This document shows positions 25,242-34,460 of a stretch of 44,901 bases of DNA, piece after piece (within the stretch, counting starts at the first letter, position 1; each line of letters begins with the position of its first letter). The notes beneath the pieces were generated by a model, which worked only from the letters and a program-made list of their open reading frames with translations, did not search any database and had not been told where the DNA came from. Made by a program: the position numbers and the translations under genes. The stretch covers positions 1 through 44,901 of the forward strand of contig ONHF01000022.1 of assembly GCA_900317555.1 (NCBI GenBank). Direction: 5' to 3'. Source of the stretch: an uncultured Lachnospiraceae bacterium. Its GTDB lineage: Bacteria > Bacillota > Clostridia > Lachnospirales > Lachnospiraceae.

Positions 25242-26843
25242 ATGGCAAAGAAAATTGATCTTACCCGTACCGTTTATGAACTTACACAGGAGTATCCTGA
25301 ACTGATACAGATTATGGAAAAGCTTGGCTTCACGGAAATTACGAAAAAGCCCATGCTGATGTCCGCCGGTAAAATAATGACAATTCCCAAAGGAGCGAAA
25401 CTGAAGAATATCCCGATGACGGATGTTGTCACGGCGCTTCTCTCCAATGGCTTTGAGCTGACAGGGGAAATGCCTGCTCATCAGATACCGGACAAGAAGC
25501 CGGTTCCTATGCCCCGCGCAAAACTGCAGGACGATCCGGAATCCCGGGAACGTCTGGAACAGCTTAAAGCGTACCTTCGCCGGCTCGCGGATGGTGAAGA
25601 TCTTGAAAGTGTCCGCGCCGACTTCGTGGAAAAGTTCCAGTCGGTTGATGCAGCCGAAATTATGAAGGCCGAGCAGGCACTGATGCAGGAAGGCACGCCT
25701 ATTACAGAAGTGCAGAAGCTCTGCGACATTCATTCCGCTCTGTTCCATGGAGCAACGAAGCAGGAACAGATTGATAATGCGGAAAAAGCCGTGCAGCAGT
25801 CGCTGTTGATGCAGAGACTGAAACGGAAAGACAAGGCGGAAGCTTCTGCGCCTGTTCAGGGGAATGCGAGCCCGGCAGCGGGCCTGCAGGCAGACAAGAG
25901 CGCGAGCCCGGCGGCGAACCCATACGCGGACAAGAACGCGAAGGCAGCTGCGCTGGAAGCTGTGCAGGGACACCCGCTGCAGACATTCACGCGTGAAAAC
26001 AACGCCCTTACCGCGCTTCTGGACGAGTATAGGAAGACAAAGGATCTTTCGCTTGTTTCAAAGATCCGCGATCTGTCCGTCCACTACGCAAAGAAGGGAG
26101 ATCTTCTCTACCCGCTTCTGAAAGTGAAATATGACATTTCCGGGCCGTCCAACGTCATGTGGTCTGTAGACGACGAGATCCGGGATGAGCTGGGAGATTT
26201 GTGCAAGAGGGCGGATCATGACGACGCATGGTTTGAGAGACTGGATGCAGTTTTAACACGCGCCGGCGAAATGATTTATAAAGAGCAGAATATTCTGTTC
26301 CCGATCTGCGCGGTCTATTTCTCGGAAGAGGAATGGAAGGAGATTTACCGGGATGCGAAGGATTATGCGGTATGCTTTGGCGTGACCGGGGAAGTCTGGA
26401 GTGAAGCGGAGAATGCGGGATCTTCTGCTGCTGTTTCCGCGACTTCGGGCAGCGGCGAGATTGTTTTGCCGGGCGGGCACATGACGCCGGAGCAGCTGCG
26501 GGCTCTGCTGAACACGATCCCGATGGAGATCAGTTTTATCGACGCGGGCAATATCAACCGTTTCTTCAATGAAGGACCGAAGGTATTCAAACGCCCCGGC
26601 ATGGCAATTGACCGCGAAGTCTTTTCCTGCCATCCGCCCAAAATCGAGCCGATGGTCCGCCAGATTATTGAAGATTTCCGGGAAGGCAGAAGAGACAGCG
26701 TTCCGGTCTGGATGGAAAAGGGCGGAAAGACGATGCTTGTAACCTATATGGCGGTCCGGGACGCGGATGGAAACTATGTTGGCACCGCCGAGTTCGTACA
26801 GGATATGGAGTTTGCCAAAGAGCATTTTCTGAAATCCGAGTAA
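25242..26843 (+). CDS. DUF1858-DUF438-hemerythrin-like-PAS protein
   Basis: A 533-residue cytoplasmic multidomain protein. In order: DUF1858 (about 4-70), DUF438 (about 97-170), an Ala/Lys-rich linker (about 195-240), a hemerythrin/HHE-like helical domain (about 242-385; HPLQTF, HYAKKGDLLYP, KEQNILFP) and a C-terminal PAS domain (about 412-530). Such a build suggests sensing of oxygen, nitric oxide or redox state by iron and a PAS ligand, with no obvious output domain. GGAGG lies 8 nt before the ATG. It is convergent with a Crp/Fnr regulator and has an operator of the right type at its own promoter, so the pair probably forms one circuit. Confidence 0.85.
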   Translation: MAKKIDLTRTVYELTQEYPELIQIMEKLGFTEITKKPMLMSAGKIMTIPKGAKLKNIPMTDVVTALLSNGFELTGEMPAHQIPDKKPVPMPRAKLQDDPESRERLEQLKAYLRRLADGEDLESVRADFVEKFQSVDAAEIMKAEQALMQEGTPITEVQKLCDIHSALFHGATKQEQIDNAEKAVQQSLLMQRLKRKDKAEASAPVQGNASPAAGLQADKSASPAANPYADKNAKAAALEAVQGHPLQTFTRENNALTALLDEYRKTKDLSLVSKIRDLSVHYAKKGDLLYPLLKVKYDISGPSNVMWSVDDEIRDELGDLCKRADHDDAWFERLDAVLTRAGEMIYKEQNILFPICAVYFSEEEWKEIYRDAKDYAVCFGVTGEVWSEAENAGSSAAVSATSGSGEIVLPGGHMTPEQLRALLNTIPMEISFIDAGNINRFFNEGPKVFKRPGMAIDREVFSCHPPKIEPMVRQIIEDFREGRRDSVPVWMEKGGKTMLVTYMAVRDADGNYVGTAEFVQDMEFAKEHFLKSE

Positions 26844-26864
26844 TACAGTCTGGCATCTGCACAT

Positions 26865-26918
26865 GCACAGCGCAGACACCCGGAACAGCATGCGGCACAG
26901 CGAAGACACCTGGAGCGG
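26865..26918. repeat. 30-bp imperfect tandem duplication
   Basis: GCACAGCGCAGACACCCGGA recurs 30 bp later as GCACAGCGAAGACACCTGGA, in the gap between the convergent DUF438 and Crp/Fnr genes. No terminator-like hairpin was recognised in this gap. Confidence 0.6.
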
Positions 26919-26958
26919 AGGGAGCAAGGGCAGGGTCGGAACTGCAAGCAGGTAAAAG

Positions 26959-27627
26959 TCAGAACGGCGGGCGGACCCGGAGCGTAAATTCGTTTTTACG
27001 GCAGAGAATCAGGCCTTCCCGCTGCATTTTGCCGAGTTCACCGGACAGTGCGCTGCGATCGACGCCAAGATATTCGGCAAGTTCTCTGCGGTCAAATGGA
27101 ATCCGGAAATGCGGGCTGCCGTTTTCCAGCGCCTGTGCCGAAAGATAGGACAGAACCCTGTCGCGGATGGTTTTCGGAGCGATGTGCATCATGCGGGTTG
27201 AGAGTCCCAGATTTTTGCGCGCAGAAATCCGCAGCATGTTGCGGATCAGCTGCTGGTGGAAGGCACAGCCTTTTTCACAGGTTGTCATCAGCCTGTTCAT
27301 GTTTAAAAACAAAACCGACGTATCCTCCGCCGCCACGACATCGCACAGGAGTTCCTGTCCCTGAATTGCCGCGTAATTTTCGGCAAAGATCGACCCCTGA
27401 TCTACACGCCCGAGGATATGGCTGCTGCCCCAGTAGAAATTGAGCACAATGTTGACGCTGCCGGATAAAACAAGCCCGATATCCGCCACGGTATTGCCAG
27501 CGGACAGAATGATTTCTTCTCTTTGATACATGTGTTCCCGCGCCTGCAGGCAGGGGAGAAGAAGCCTGAGTTCTTCTTCCCGGATTCCCTGAAACAAGGC
27601 TGTGCCGGTTATAAATGTCAGATCCAT
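26959..27627 (-). CDS. Crp/Fnr-family transcriptional regulator
   Basis: A 222-residue regulator with an N-terminal cyclic-nucleotide-binding-like beta-barrel (about 15-120), a long dimer helix and a C-terminal winged helix-turn-helix whose recognition helix reads VDRSALSGELGKMQREG. Cysteines at about 26, 94, 115, 119 and 211 include a CEKGC pair conserved, as I recall, in this clostridial subfamily; they are not arranged as the classical FNR cluster set. AGGAT lies 8 nt before the ATG. Its neighbour on the opposite strand carries a perfect palindrome for this class at -41.5. The signal could be redox, NO or haem; none can be proven here. Confidence 0.88.
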   Translation of the reverse strand: MDLTFITGTALFQGIREEELRLLLPCLQAREHMYQREEIILSAGNTVADIGLVLSGSVNIVLNFYWGSSHILGRVDQGSIFAENYAAIQGQELLCDVVAAEDTSVLFLNMNRLMTTCEKGCAFHQQLIRNMLRISARKNLGLSTRMMHIAPKTIRDRVLSYLSAQALENGSPHFRIPFDRRELAEYLGVDRSALSGELGKMQREGLILCRKNEFTLRVRPPF

Positions 27628-27654
27628 AAATGCTTATCCTGTAAAAACATGTGA

Positions 27655-27696
27655 TAAAAAGTCTCCCCCGGGCAGCTGCCTGCACCGGGGGAGACT
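27655..27696 (-). terminator. Strong hairpin/terminator between csp and the Crp/Fnr gene
   Basis: A perfect 12-bp stem, AGTCTCCCCCGG with CCGGGGGAGACT (27660-27671 and 27685-27696), is followed on the minus strand by a run of T residues. It is an intrinsic terminator for transcripts coming from csp. Only 32 bp separate it from the Crp/Fnr start codon, so it lies in that gene's leader unless a promoter overlaps the hairpin. Confidence 0.8.
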
Positions 27697-27837
27697 TCTT
27701 TACTAATCAGCTCATGTACGAAACTGCGATACTCTATATAAGTCTGACGAAAAAGATCTGTTCAATCTATCGTTTGTTAATCTATATAAAAGAAAAGGCA
27801 CTTTGCACTTGATCTATTAGTGCGTAACCGGCTCGAA

Positions 27838-28038
27838 TCAGAGCTTTGTTACGTTAACGGCCTGCGGTCCCTTCTGACCCTGAATTACATCGTACTCAAC
27901 AGCCTGGCCCTCGTCGAGAGACTTGAAGCCTTCCATGTTCAGTCCGGAGTAATGAACGAATACATCGTTTCCTTCAGAATCGGAAATGAATCCATAGCCC
28001 TTCTGGTTGTTAAACCACTTAACAGTACCCTTGTTCAT
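27838..28038 (-). CDS. Cold-shock protein, CspA family
   Basis: A 66-residue single cold-shock domain that binds single-stranded RNA and DNA. RNP1 is KGYGFIS (about 13-19) and RNP2 is VFVHYSG (about 26-32). GGAGG lies 6-7 nt before the ATG. It has the length and sequence of constitutive or cold-induced Csp proteins. An 8-6-8 inverted repeat sits in the region just upstream and a strong terminator about 140 nt downstream. Confidence 0.95.
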   Translation of the reverse strand: MNKGTVKWFNNQKGYGFISDSEGNDVFVHYSGLNMEGFKSLDEGQAVEYDVIQGQKGPQAVNVTKL

Positions 28039-28081
28039 TCTAATACCTCCAAATGCATGAATGAAGAATTTCTTGGTATCT

Positions 28082-28103
28082 GTACTTTAGAGTATTAAAG
28101 TAC
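28082..28103. repeat. 8-6-8 perfect inverted repeat upstream of csp
   Basis: GTACTTTA-GAGTAT-TAAAGTAC, about 45 bp upstream of the csp start codon. It could be an operator or a 5'-leader hairpin; csp leaders are often structured. No clean -35/-10 pair was found around it. Confidence 0.5.
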
Positions 28104-28155
28104 CTATACACATCAAATTTAACATACGTTTTTTTAAAAGTAAAGCAATTCTGCT

Positions 28156-30871
28156 CTAATTTTCAGTCTGTTTTGCTTTCCACGCAAGAATCGCAAGGAT
28201 CAATGCCGCGACTGCCGAAATTCCGATGCAGACCTTCATACCTGCCGGGAAATACCGGAATTCAATGTTGTGCTCTCCCGCCGGAACATCAATTGCCATC
28301 AGGCCGAAATCTGCGCGGATGAGCGGTGTTTTGACGCCGTCGACGTAAGCGGTAAAGCCCTTGTCATACGGCACCGAGAAGAAGACAAGATTCTCCTTAT
28401 CAAGTTTAGCTGTGGCGGTAAAACCGTTCTTCGTGAAGGAAAACTCAGTGCAGGCGGTCCCGGCGCGGGCCGTGCAGTTGTCCGCAAACGCCTGATCGGA
28501 TACGGGAAGATCCGGACTGCCTTTTCGCAGCAGATGGCCGTAGGTCTCCGCATCGTCTGCACTTAGAATCAGTTCTCTTGTCAGAATTCTGTCCGCGAGC
28601 GTTCTGTCCGCAATCTCCGCGTATTCGTCCTCGGTGATATACGAATCAAACGTAAAGCCCATCGGAATGAAATTCGTATTTTCGTAGATATTGAAGCCGT
28701 TCGAATTACCGGCATAGACATAACCCTTGATGCCGCCTTTGTCTGTGTAACTGTTTTTCTGGCTGATTTGCGCGTTTTCGAGGTAATAGCGGCCGGACAG
28801 CAGCGCCCGCGCGCCTGCCCTCGACAGATCCATCTTGGAATCCACGGTTCTGGAAACACCGATCGCTTCATAGAAGCGGAAGATGGACGGATTGACCGTA
28901 CTTTGGAAACAGTGCAGCGTAGGATATCCCCAGACCATCTCGTAGTTGGTCGAGGAGCCGTCTGCTTCAGCCCTTGCGAAAACACCGCCTTCCGAAGGCT
29001 CCGTACTTACCGGCAGAACCGGTGCATTGGAAAGCTGGTCGTGCCATTTTGTGCCGCCCGAGCGCGCGATCAGTGTATTCCCGTTGAATACCACGCCCAT
29101 CGTTGTGATCAGGCACATGAGAGCGGTCAGAGCAACGAAGCGGCGGGGCAGAAGGGAATTGCTGTCCTGCACCGGGTTTGCCGGGGCTGTTCCGTCCGCC
29201 GGCGCCCCGCCGGCAGGCATTTCGCCGCCTTTCTCTGCCGCAGCATTAGCGGCGGACGCAGTGCTTTCGGCACCCTCTTCTCCGGCTGCATCAGCCTGCG
29301 GCTGCTCTGCCGCCGCTCTTTCCGGAACCTGCCTGTGCAGCGGATAAATCCAGATCAGATAAACGACAAACGGTACCTGCACCAGCGTGAAAATCATCCC
29401 GACCCAGAACAGCTCCGGGTATTCCATGATCCTGAACCATGCGACGGTACCGTCCTTTACCTTGGAAGGCAGAATGGCAATCAGCGCGAAAATCAGATCC
29501 GCGGCAAAACAGACCGCGGCGCCTGCCCGCAGTTCCCTGTAATCCTGTTCTTCCAGCTCGATGGCAGTCGCAAGCGCCATAAAAAGAAGCGGCATGAAAA
29601 ACCACCTTGCGTAGTATTCGGAGTTGAACGCGGAGAAGACCGAGTTCAGGACCGGAACAAACGAGATGACAAGACAGGTCAGAAGGAGCCTCCGCAGGCG
29701 GTCACTGCGCCGCGGACCTGCTGTCCTTCGAAGATAGGCAATCACCCCCGTAAGGGCAAAGCCCGGCAGATACGCGGACAGCGAACTGTTGCGGATCTGT
29801 TCGCTCGCGAACATGGAAGCGCGCCCGACGATATCCGGAACCATAAACATGGAGCGGATGATCGCCAGCGGCGTCACCGGCTCGGAGTAAGCCAGCATGT
29901 CATAACCCAGAAGCACATCGGATAGCCGCGTGTTGCCGGAAACCGTATCGAAAACCTGAATCAGGAAAAAGGCCGCAAGACAGAGCCCGAGCGCGCCATA
30001 TAAAAGAAGCGACAGGATTTCGGGAAGCACCGCGCGGAGGTTTTCACCAAAACGGGGCGCGGCTTCTTCCACGGCGCTCGCATTGATGGCAGTGCTATCC
30101 GCGGCGAGTTCCCGGCCGGCTGCCCCGCCCGCAGCAGCGCTCTGCGCGGCAGGCTCCTCCACGTCGCACGCCTGCGGCGCTGTACCGCAAATAGCGCGCC
30201 TTCGAAGCCCGGCGTTACCCGCATAGTAAATAAAATAATAGATGATAATGAATACAACTTCCCCGTAAAAGAAGAAATAGTTGAGCACCGCCATGAACGC
30301 TGTCATGAGAGCAAAGGGAATCCGGCGTTTCTTCTGAACAAAATCGTCAAATGCCAGAAGGTACAGCGGGAAGAAAGCGATCGCCTCATGAAAATGCTGG
30401 AAGACGATGTTGCAGGCGCTGAAGCCGGAAAAGCTGTACAGGAGGGCGCCGAGGAGTGCGGCGCGGTTTGTTTTGACGCGGCTGCGGAGCCATGCGAAAG
30501 AACATGTGAGCGCTGTCCCGTACTTGAGCGACATCAGAAACGGAAGAATGTACGGGATCGCCTTCTCCGGAAACAGGCAGGCCAGCCAGAAGAACGGGCT
30601 GCCCCACAGATAAAACGCGAAGGAGCCGCCCATGCTCGAGCCGAGGTCAACCTTCGGATTCCAGAACAGCATGCCGTTTCGCACAGCTCTTGTTGCAAGA
30701 ATGTAAAACGGAACCTGCTGTACGTTATAGTCGCCGTAATAGAAGAAATATCCGCCGTGATAAATAATAAAAGGGAGTACCGCTATCAGGTACAGCTATC
30801 AGGTACAGCAGTACTCCGGTGAAAAACACCTTTCCGAAAGTGATCTTATGCTTGTTTGTCTGTGTTCTCAT
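28156..30871 (-). pseudogene. YfhO-family membrane protein broken by a 13-bp tandem duplication
   Basis: YfhO-like proteins are large polytopic membrane proteins of the GT-C type, linked in Bacillus to glycosylation of lipoteichoic acid. The start is ATG 30871, overlapping the yerC stop region. A duplicated 13-bp unit (30782-30807) shifts the frame, and translation stops after about 48 codons. Removing one copy gives a 900-residue protein with a basic N-terminus, a first membrane helix (VLLYLIAVLPFIIYHGGYFF) and the loop YYGDYNVQQVPFYIL, as expected for the family. The rest of the frame is open to 28156, with many membrane helices and an Ala/Gly/Pro-rich loop near codon 550. Either a phase-variable gene, a recent pseudogene or a sequencing error. 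Confidence 0.8.
30782..30807. repeat. 13-bp perfect tandem duplication (frameshifting)
   Basis: GCTATCAGGTACA is present twice, back to back, within codons 24-32 of the yfhO-like gene on the minus strand. Thirteen is 1 modulo 3, so each gain or loss of a unit changes the reading frame. Confidence 0.95.
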
Positions 30872-31154
30872 TTTCCATCCGGTCCAGTACCATATCGTAT
30901 CCATCGTTGCCGTAATTGAGCGAGCGGTTAACGCGGCTGATCGTAGCGGTCGAAGCGCCGGTTTCCTCGGCGATCTTCAGATACGTCTCGTGTGCGCGCA
31001 GCATGGTTGCGACCTCAAAACGCTGCGAAAGCGACAGCAGCTCGTTCACGGTGCACAGGTCCTCGAAGAACTTGTAACACTCTTCCTTATCCTTGAGCTC
31101 GAGGACCGCGCCAAAAAGGTGGTCCACGGCGTCTGTTCTGATCTTTTTATTCAT
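30846..31154 (-). CDS. yerC: TrpR-like repressor, YerC/YecD family
   Basis: A 102-residue protein of the Trp-repressor fold. The helix-turn-helix is ETGASTATISRVNRSLNYGNDGY, the YerC/YecD hallmark, and the upstream helices match the dimerising part of TrpR. I start it at ATG 31154 with GGGAGA upstream; an upstream frame adds 17 unrelated residues. The regulon of YerC proteins is not established to my knowledge. It is divergent from the ACT-hom-lysC genes, and its end overlaps the yfhO-like start by 26 nt. Confidence 0.9.
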   Translation of the reverse strand: MNKKIRTDAVDHLFGAVLELKDKEECYKFFEDLCTVNELLSLSQRFEVATMLRAHETYLKIAEETGASTATISRVNRSLNYGNDGYDMVLDRMENENTDKQA

Positions 31155-31266
31155 ATGCAGTCTCCCTGTCTGATAACCACTGTCATGAAAACCTTCCGAC
31201 GGCATATTTTAGCATTTTAACGTAAGAAAGTAAAGCTCCGGCGGAATCGTTTGTACATATTCACGG

Positions 31267-31321
31267 ATTTGCGCAAATACACAGACTCCCGGTTGCGCGC
31301 GCCGCCCATTAATGTTAAGAT
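31267..31321 (+). promoter_or_regulatory. Promoter of the ACT-hom-lysC genes with a palindrome
   Basis: TTGCGC (31293-31298) and TAAGAT (31316-31321) are 17 bp apart, and the -10 is preceded by TGT as in extended promoters. Upstream lies a perfect 12-bp palindrome, ATTTGCGCAAAT (31267-31278), centred near -55. It lies in the divergent region with yerC and could be an operator for either direction. Confidence 0.45.
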
Positions 31322-31410
31322 ATCCGCTATGAGCGTACAGATGTCCGCCGTAAAAAGACTTTCATCTGCCGCCCGTCATGATGAAACAGGAACAGGGAAC
31401 AGAGGCACGC

Positions 31411-31857
31411 ATGAGCACAGAGTATTATCTGATCCGGAAGAATGCGGTACCGGAAGTCCTCCAGAAAGTCGTGGAGGTCAATAAGCTTCTTGAAAGCGGC
31501 CAGGTCAGAACGGTCGGAGAAGCGGCTTCCAGAATCGGTATCAGCAGGAGTTCTTATTATAAATTCAAAGATGATATTCAGGAATTTCACGACAGCATCG
31601 CCGGTAAAACATTGACGCTCACCATGGATATCAACGATGAGCAGGGCGTCCTCTGCGATATATTAAAGATCATTGCGGATGGCGGCGCGAATATCCTGAC
31701 GATTCATCAGTCCATTCCGATGAGCGGAATTGCCAATGTTTCGATCAGTGTGCAGATCATCGGCGGCACAGACAATGTTTCCAACATGATGCTGGACAGC
31801 CTTGAACGGCTTCCCGGCGTACGCAAATTAAGAATTACAGGAAGGCAGGGATTTTGA
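31411..31857 (+). CDS. ACT-domain protein, PheB/UPF0735 family
   Basis: A 148-residue protein. The N-terminal half has a small helix-turn-helix-like stretch (VGEAASRIGISRSSYYKFKDDI) and the C-terminal half an ACT domain (TLTMDINDEQGVLCDILKIIADGGANILTIHQSI) that typically binds amino acids. I start it at ATG 31411, with AGAGG 5 nt upstream. One base separates it from hom, so the two are co-translated; this pairing suggests it senses an aspartate-family amino acid, perhaps threonine, but that is inference. Confidence 0.88.
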   Translation: MSTEYYLIRKNAVPEVLQKVVEVNKLLESGQVRTVGEAASRIGISRSSYYKFKDDIQEFHDSIAGKTLTLTMDINDEQGVLCDILKIIADGGANILTIHQSIPMSGIANVSISVQIIGGTDNVSNMMLDSLERLPGVRKLRITGRQGF

Positions 31858-31858
31858 C

Positions 31859-33073
31859 ATGGTTGAGATAGCTATTCTGGGTTTTGGCACCGTTGGCAGC
31901 GGCATAGCGGAAGTCATAGACAGAAATCAGGATGCCATCCGGCGGGATTTTCCGGTCGGCATTCATGTGAAATATATTCTGGATCTGCGCGATTTTCCGG
32001 ATAGTCCGTACGCGGACCGCGTCGTACATGACATCCATGTCATTATTAATGACCCGGAGGTTGAGGTCGTCTGCGAAACCATGGGGGGCAAGAAGCCTGC
32101 CTATGAATTCTCCAAGATGGCCCTTGAAGCCGGAAAGAGCGTCTGCACATCCAACAAGGAACTGGTCGACGCGCTCGGCGGAGAGCTTGCGGTGATCGCA
32201 AAACAGCACAACTGCAGCTACCTTTTCGAGGCGAGTGTCGGCGGCGGCATCCCGATTCTGCGTCCTCTGCGCACTTCGTTCTCCCAGGAATTCATTACCG
32301 ATGTCATCGGTATTCTGAACGGCACGACGAACTATATTCTGACGAAGATGGAGACGGAAGGCCTTGACTTCGAAACCGCGCTCCGGCAGGCGCAGGAGAA
32401 CGGCTTCGCGGAAAGAAATCCCGAAGCGGATATCGAAGGCTATGATCCCTGCCGCAAAATTGCGATTCTGGCTTCTCTTGTCACCGGCGGAAACGTCAAG
32501 TACCAGCAGGTTCCGTGCGAAGGGATCACAAAAATCGACCGTGAAGATTTTGCATATGCGGAAAGACTCGGCCGCGCGGTCAAGCTTCTGGGCGTCTGCC
32601 ATCATGACCAGAAGACAAATAAAGTCTATGTGCGCACAGCGCCGTACCTGGTGCCGAAGGGGCATCCGCTGTACAGCGTGAGCGATGTTTTCAACGCGAT
32701 TCTGGTCCGCGGCAACATGGTCGGCGATCTGATGTTCTACGGCAGCGGCGCAGGCAAACTGCCAACGGCGAGCGCAGTAGTGTCGGATGTGATTGAGTGC
32801 ATCCAGAACAGAGGCCGCAACATCGACATCGGCCTCAAAAACACGGACGCGATACTCGAGGATCCTTCGGAAGTTATGAATCAGTTCTTTGTCCGCGTTA
32901 GCAGGAGTGAACGTGAGAAGGCCTGCAGGCTCTTTGGCGACGGCATCCTGGAAGTCGAAAATGATGAGCTGCCGGATGAGTTCGCGTTTGTAACGCCCAT
33001 GATCAGCGCGTCCGCGTTTGAGTCGAAGGTGCGTGAGCTTTCCACATATGAGCACAGCATCCGTCTTCTGTGA
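31859..33073 (+). CDS. hom: Homoserine dehydrogenase
   Basis: Reduces aspartate semialdehyde to homoserine, the branch toward threonine and methionine. The 404-residue protein opens with GFGTVGSG for NAD(P), has FEASVGGGIPI and GILNGTTNYILTKM in the catalytic domain, and EADIEGYDPCRKIAIL near the active site. The C-terminal 80 residues form a short, degenerate ACT-like tail, as I recall for clostridial members. It is flanked by the ACT-domain gene upstream and lysC downstream, all on one strand. Confidence 0.95.
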   Translation: MVEIAILGFGTVGSGIAEVIDRNQDAIRRDFPVGIHVKYILDLRDFPDSPYADRVVHDIHVIINDPEVEVVCETMGGKKPAYEFSKMALEAGKSVCTSNKELVDALGGELAVIAKQHNCSYLFEASVGGGIPILRPLRTSFSQEFITDVIGILNGTTNYILTKMETEGLDFETALRQAQENGFAERNPEADIEGYDPCRKIAILASLVTGGNVKYQQVPCEGITKIDREDFAYAERLGRAVKLLGVCHHDQKTNKVYVRTAPYLVPKGHPLYSVSDVFNAILVRGNMVGDLMFYGSGAGKLPTASAVVSDVIECIQNRGRNIDIGLKNTDAILEDPSEVMNQFFVRVSRSEREKACRLFGDGILEVENDELPDEFAFVTPMISASAFESKVRELSTYEHSIRLL

Positions 33074-33096
33074 AGAATTTTCCGGGGAATCAGATT

Positions 33097-34416
33097 ATGA
33101 TCAAAGTAGTTAAATTCGGCGGCAGCTCCCTTGCCGACGCAAAACAGTTCCGCAAAGTCGGCGATATCATCCGCGCGGATGAATCCCGCGTATATGTAGT
33201 CCCTTCCGCTCCCGGCAAACGCTTTTCCGGCGACACGAAGGTGACGGATCTGCTGTACCGCTGTTATGACGCGGCGAAGGAAGGGAAGAGCTTCCGCGAT
33301 CCGCTCAATGACATCCGTTCCAGGTACAATGAGATCATCAAGGGTCTCGGCCTTACCGTTTCGCTTGACGACAAGTTCGCTGAAATCGAAAAAAGCCTGG
33401 CCTCCAGTCCGGACAAGGATTACACGGCTTCCCGCGGCGAGTATCTCAACGGCATTCTGATGGCCGCGTACCTTGGATATGAATTCATCGATCCGTCGGA
33501 AGTGATCTTCTTTACGGAAGAGGGCTCTCTGGATGCCCGTAAAACAAAACAGATTCTGGGACAGCGGCTGCAGCAGGTGAAGAAGGCGGTAATTCCCGGT
33601 TTCTTCGGGCAGGGCTTTGACGGCAGGGTCAAAACATTCTCGCGCGGAGGCTCCGATATCACCGGCTCGATTGTTGCCGGCGCTTGCAGAGCGGATGTGT
33701 ACGAGAACTGGACGGACGTTTCGGGCTTCCTTGTCGCGGATCCCAGAATTGTGGACAATCCGGCGGCAATCAAGACGATCACCTACAAGGAACTGCGTGA
33801 GCTGTCTTATATGGGCGCGGGTGTTTTGCATGAAGATGCGATTTTTCCTGTCCGCAGAGAGGGAATTCCGATCAACATCCGCAATACGAACCGGCCGGAA
33901 GACGACGGCACCTGGATTGTGGAAAGTACCTGTCAGAAATCCGGTTACACAATCACAGGCATCGCGGGCAAGAAAGATTTCTGCGCGGTCCTGATCTCCA
34001 AGGATATGATGAACTCGGAGGTTGGCTTTGGCAGAAAAGTGCTGCAGGCCTTTGAGGAAAGTGGAATTTCCTTCGAACACATGCCTTCCGGCATTGATAC
34101 CATGACGGTCGTTGTGCATGAGTCGGAATTTATGGACAAAGAGCAGCAGGTCGTCTCCACGATTCACCGGCTTGCGGATCCGGACGCGATTGAAATCGAG
34201 TCCGATCTGGCGCTCATCGCAGTTGTGGGCCGCGGCATGAAGGCGCAGCGCGGCACGGCCGGCAGGATCTTCGCGGCACTTGCGCACGCGCATGTCAATG
34301 TCCGTATGATTGATCAGGGCTCTTCCGAGCTCAATATCATCATCGGTGTGGAGAACAGGGACTTCGAGACAGCGATCCGCGCGATCTATGACATCTTCGT
34401 TGTGACGCAGCTGTAA
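33097..34416 (+). CDS. lysC: Aspartokinase
   Basis: Phosphorylates aspartate, the first step for lysine, threonine, methionine and diaminopimelate. The 439-residue protein starts MIKVVKFGGSSLAD, has the kinase region SRGGSDITGSIVA and DPRIV, and two C-terminal ACT domains that bind the feedback amino acid. I start it at ATG 33097; a GTG at 33070 overlaps the hom stop but lacks a ribosome site. It ends the ACT-hom-lysC run. No lysine riboswitch precedes it, so regulation is probably allosteric or by the upstream promoter. Confidence 0.95.
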   Translation: MIKVVKFGGSSLADAKQFRKVGDIIRADESRVYVVPSAPGKRFSGDTKVTDLLYRCYDAAKEGKSFRDPLNDIRSRYNEIIKGLGLTVSLDDKFAEIEKSLASSPDKDYTASRGEYLNGILMAAYLGYEFIDPSEVIFFTEEGSLDARKTKQILGQRLQQVKKAVIPGFFGQGFDGRVKTFSRGGSDITGSIVAGACRADVYENWTDVSGFLVADPRIVDNPAAIKTITYKELRELSYMGAGVLHEDAIFPVRREGIPINIRNTNRPEDDGTWIVESTCQKSGYTITGIAGKKDFCAVLISKDMMNSEVGFGRKVLQAFEESGISFEHMPSGIDTMTVVVHESEFMDKEQQVVSTIHRLADPDAIEIESDLALIAVVGRGMKAQRGTAGRIFAALAHAHVNVRMIDQGSSELNIIIGVENRDFETAIRAIYDIFVVTQL

Positions 34417-34460
34417 TGCCCGCGCCCGCCCGCGGTCAAAATCCGTCGCACGACAGATCC

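Noticed and set aside
26844-26958. Hidden small gene between the convergent DUF438 and Crp/Fnr genes
   Set aside because: Only a 30-bp imperfect duplication is present; no start with a ribosome site and no meaningful frame.
27828-27842. tRNA T-loop-like sequence GGCTCGAATC
   Set aside because: No acceptor, D or anticodon arms can be formed around it, and it overlaps the csp 3' end.
31155-31410. Lysine or threonine riboswitch before the ACT-hom-lysC genes
   Set aside because: No lysine-riboswitch core or attenuator peptide rich in Thr/Lys was recognisable; only a palindrome and promoter-like boxes.
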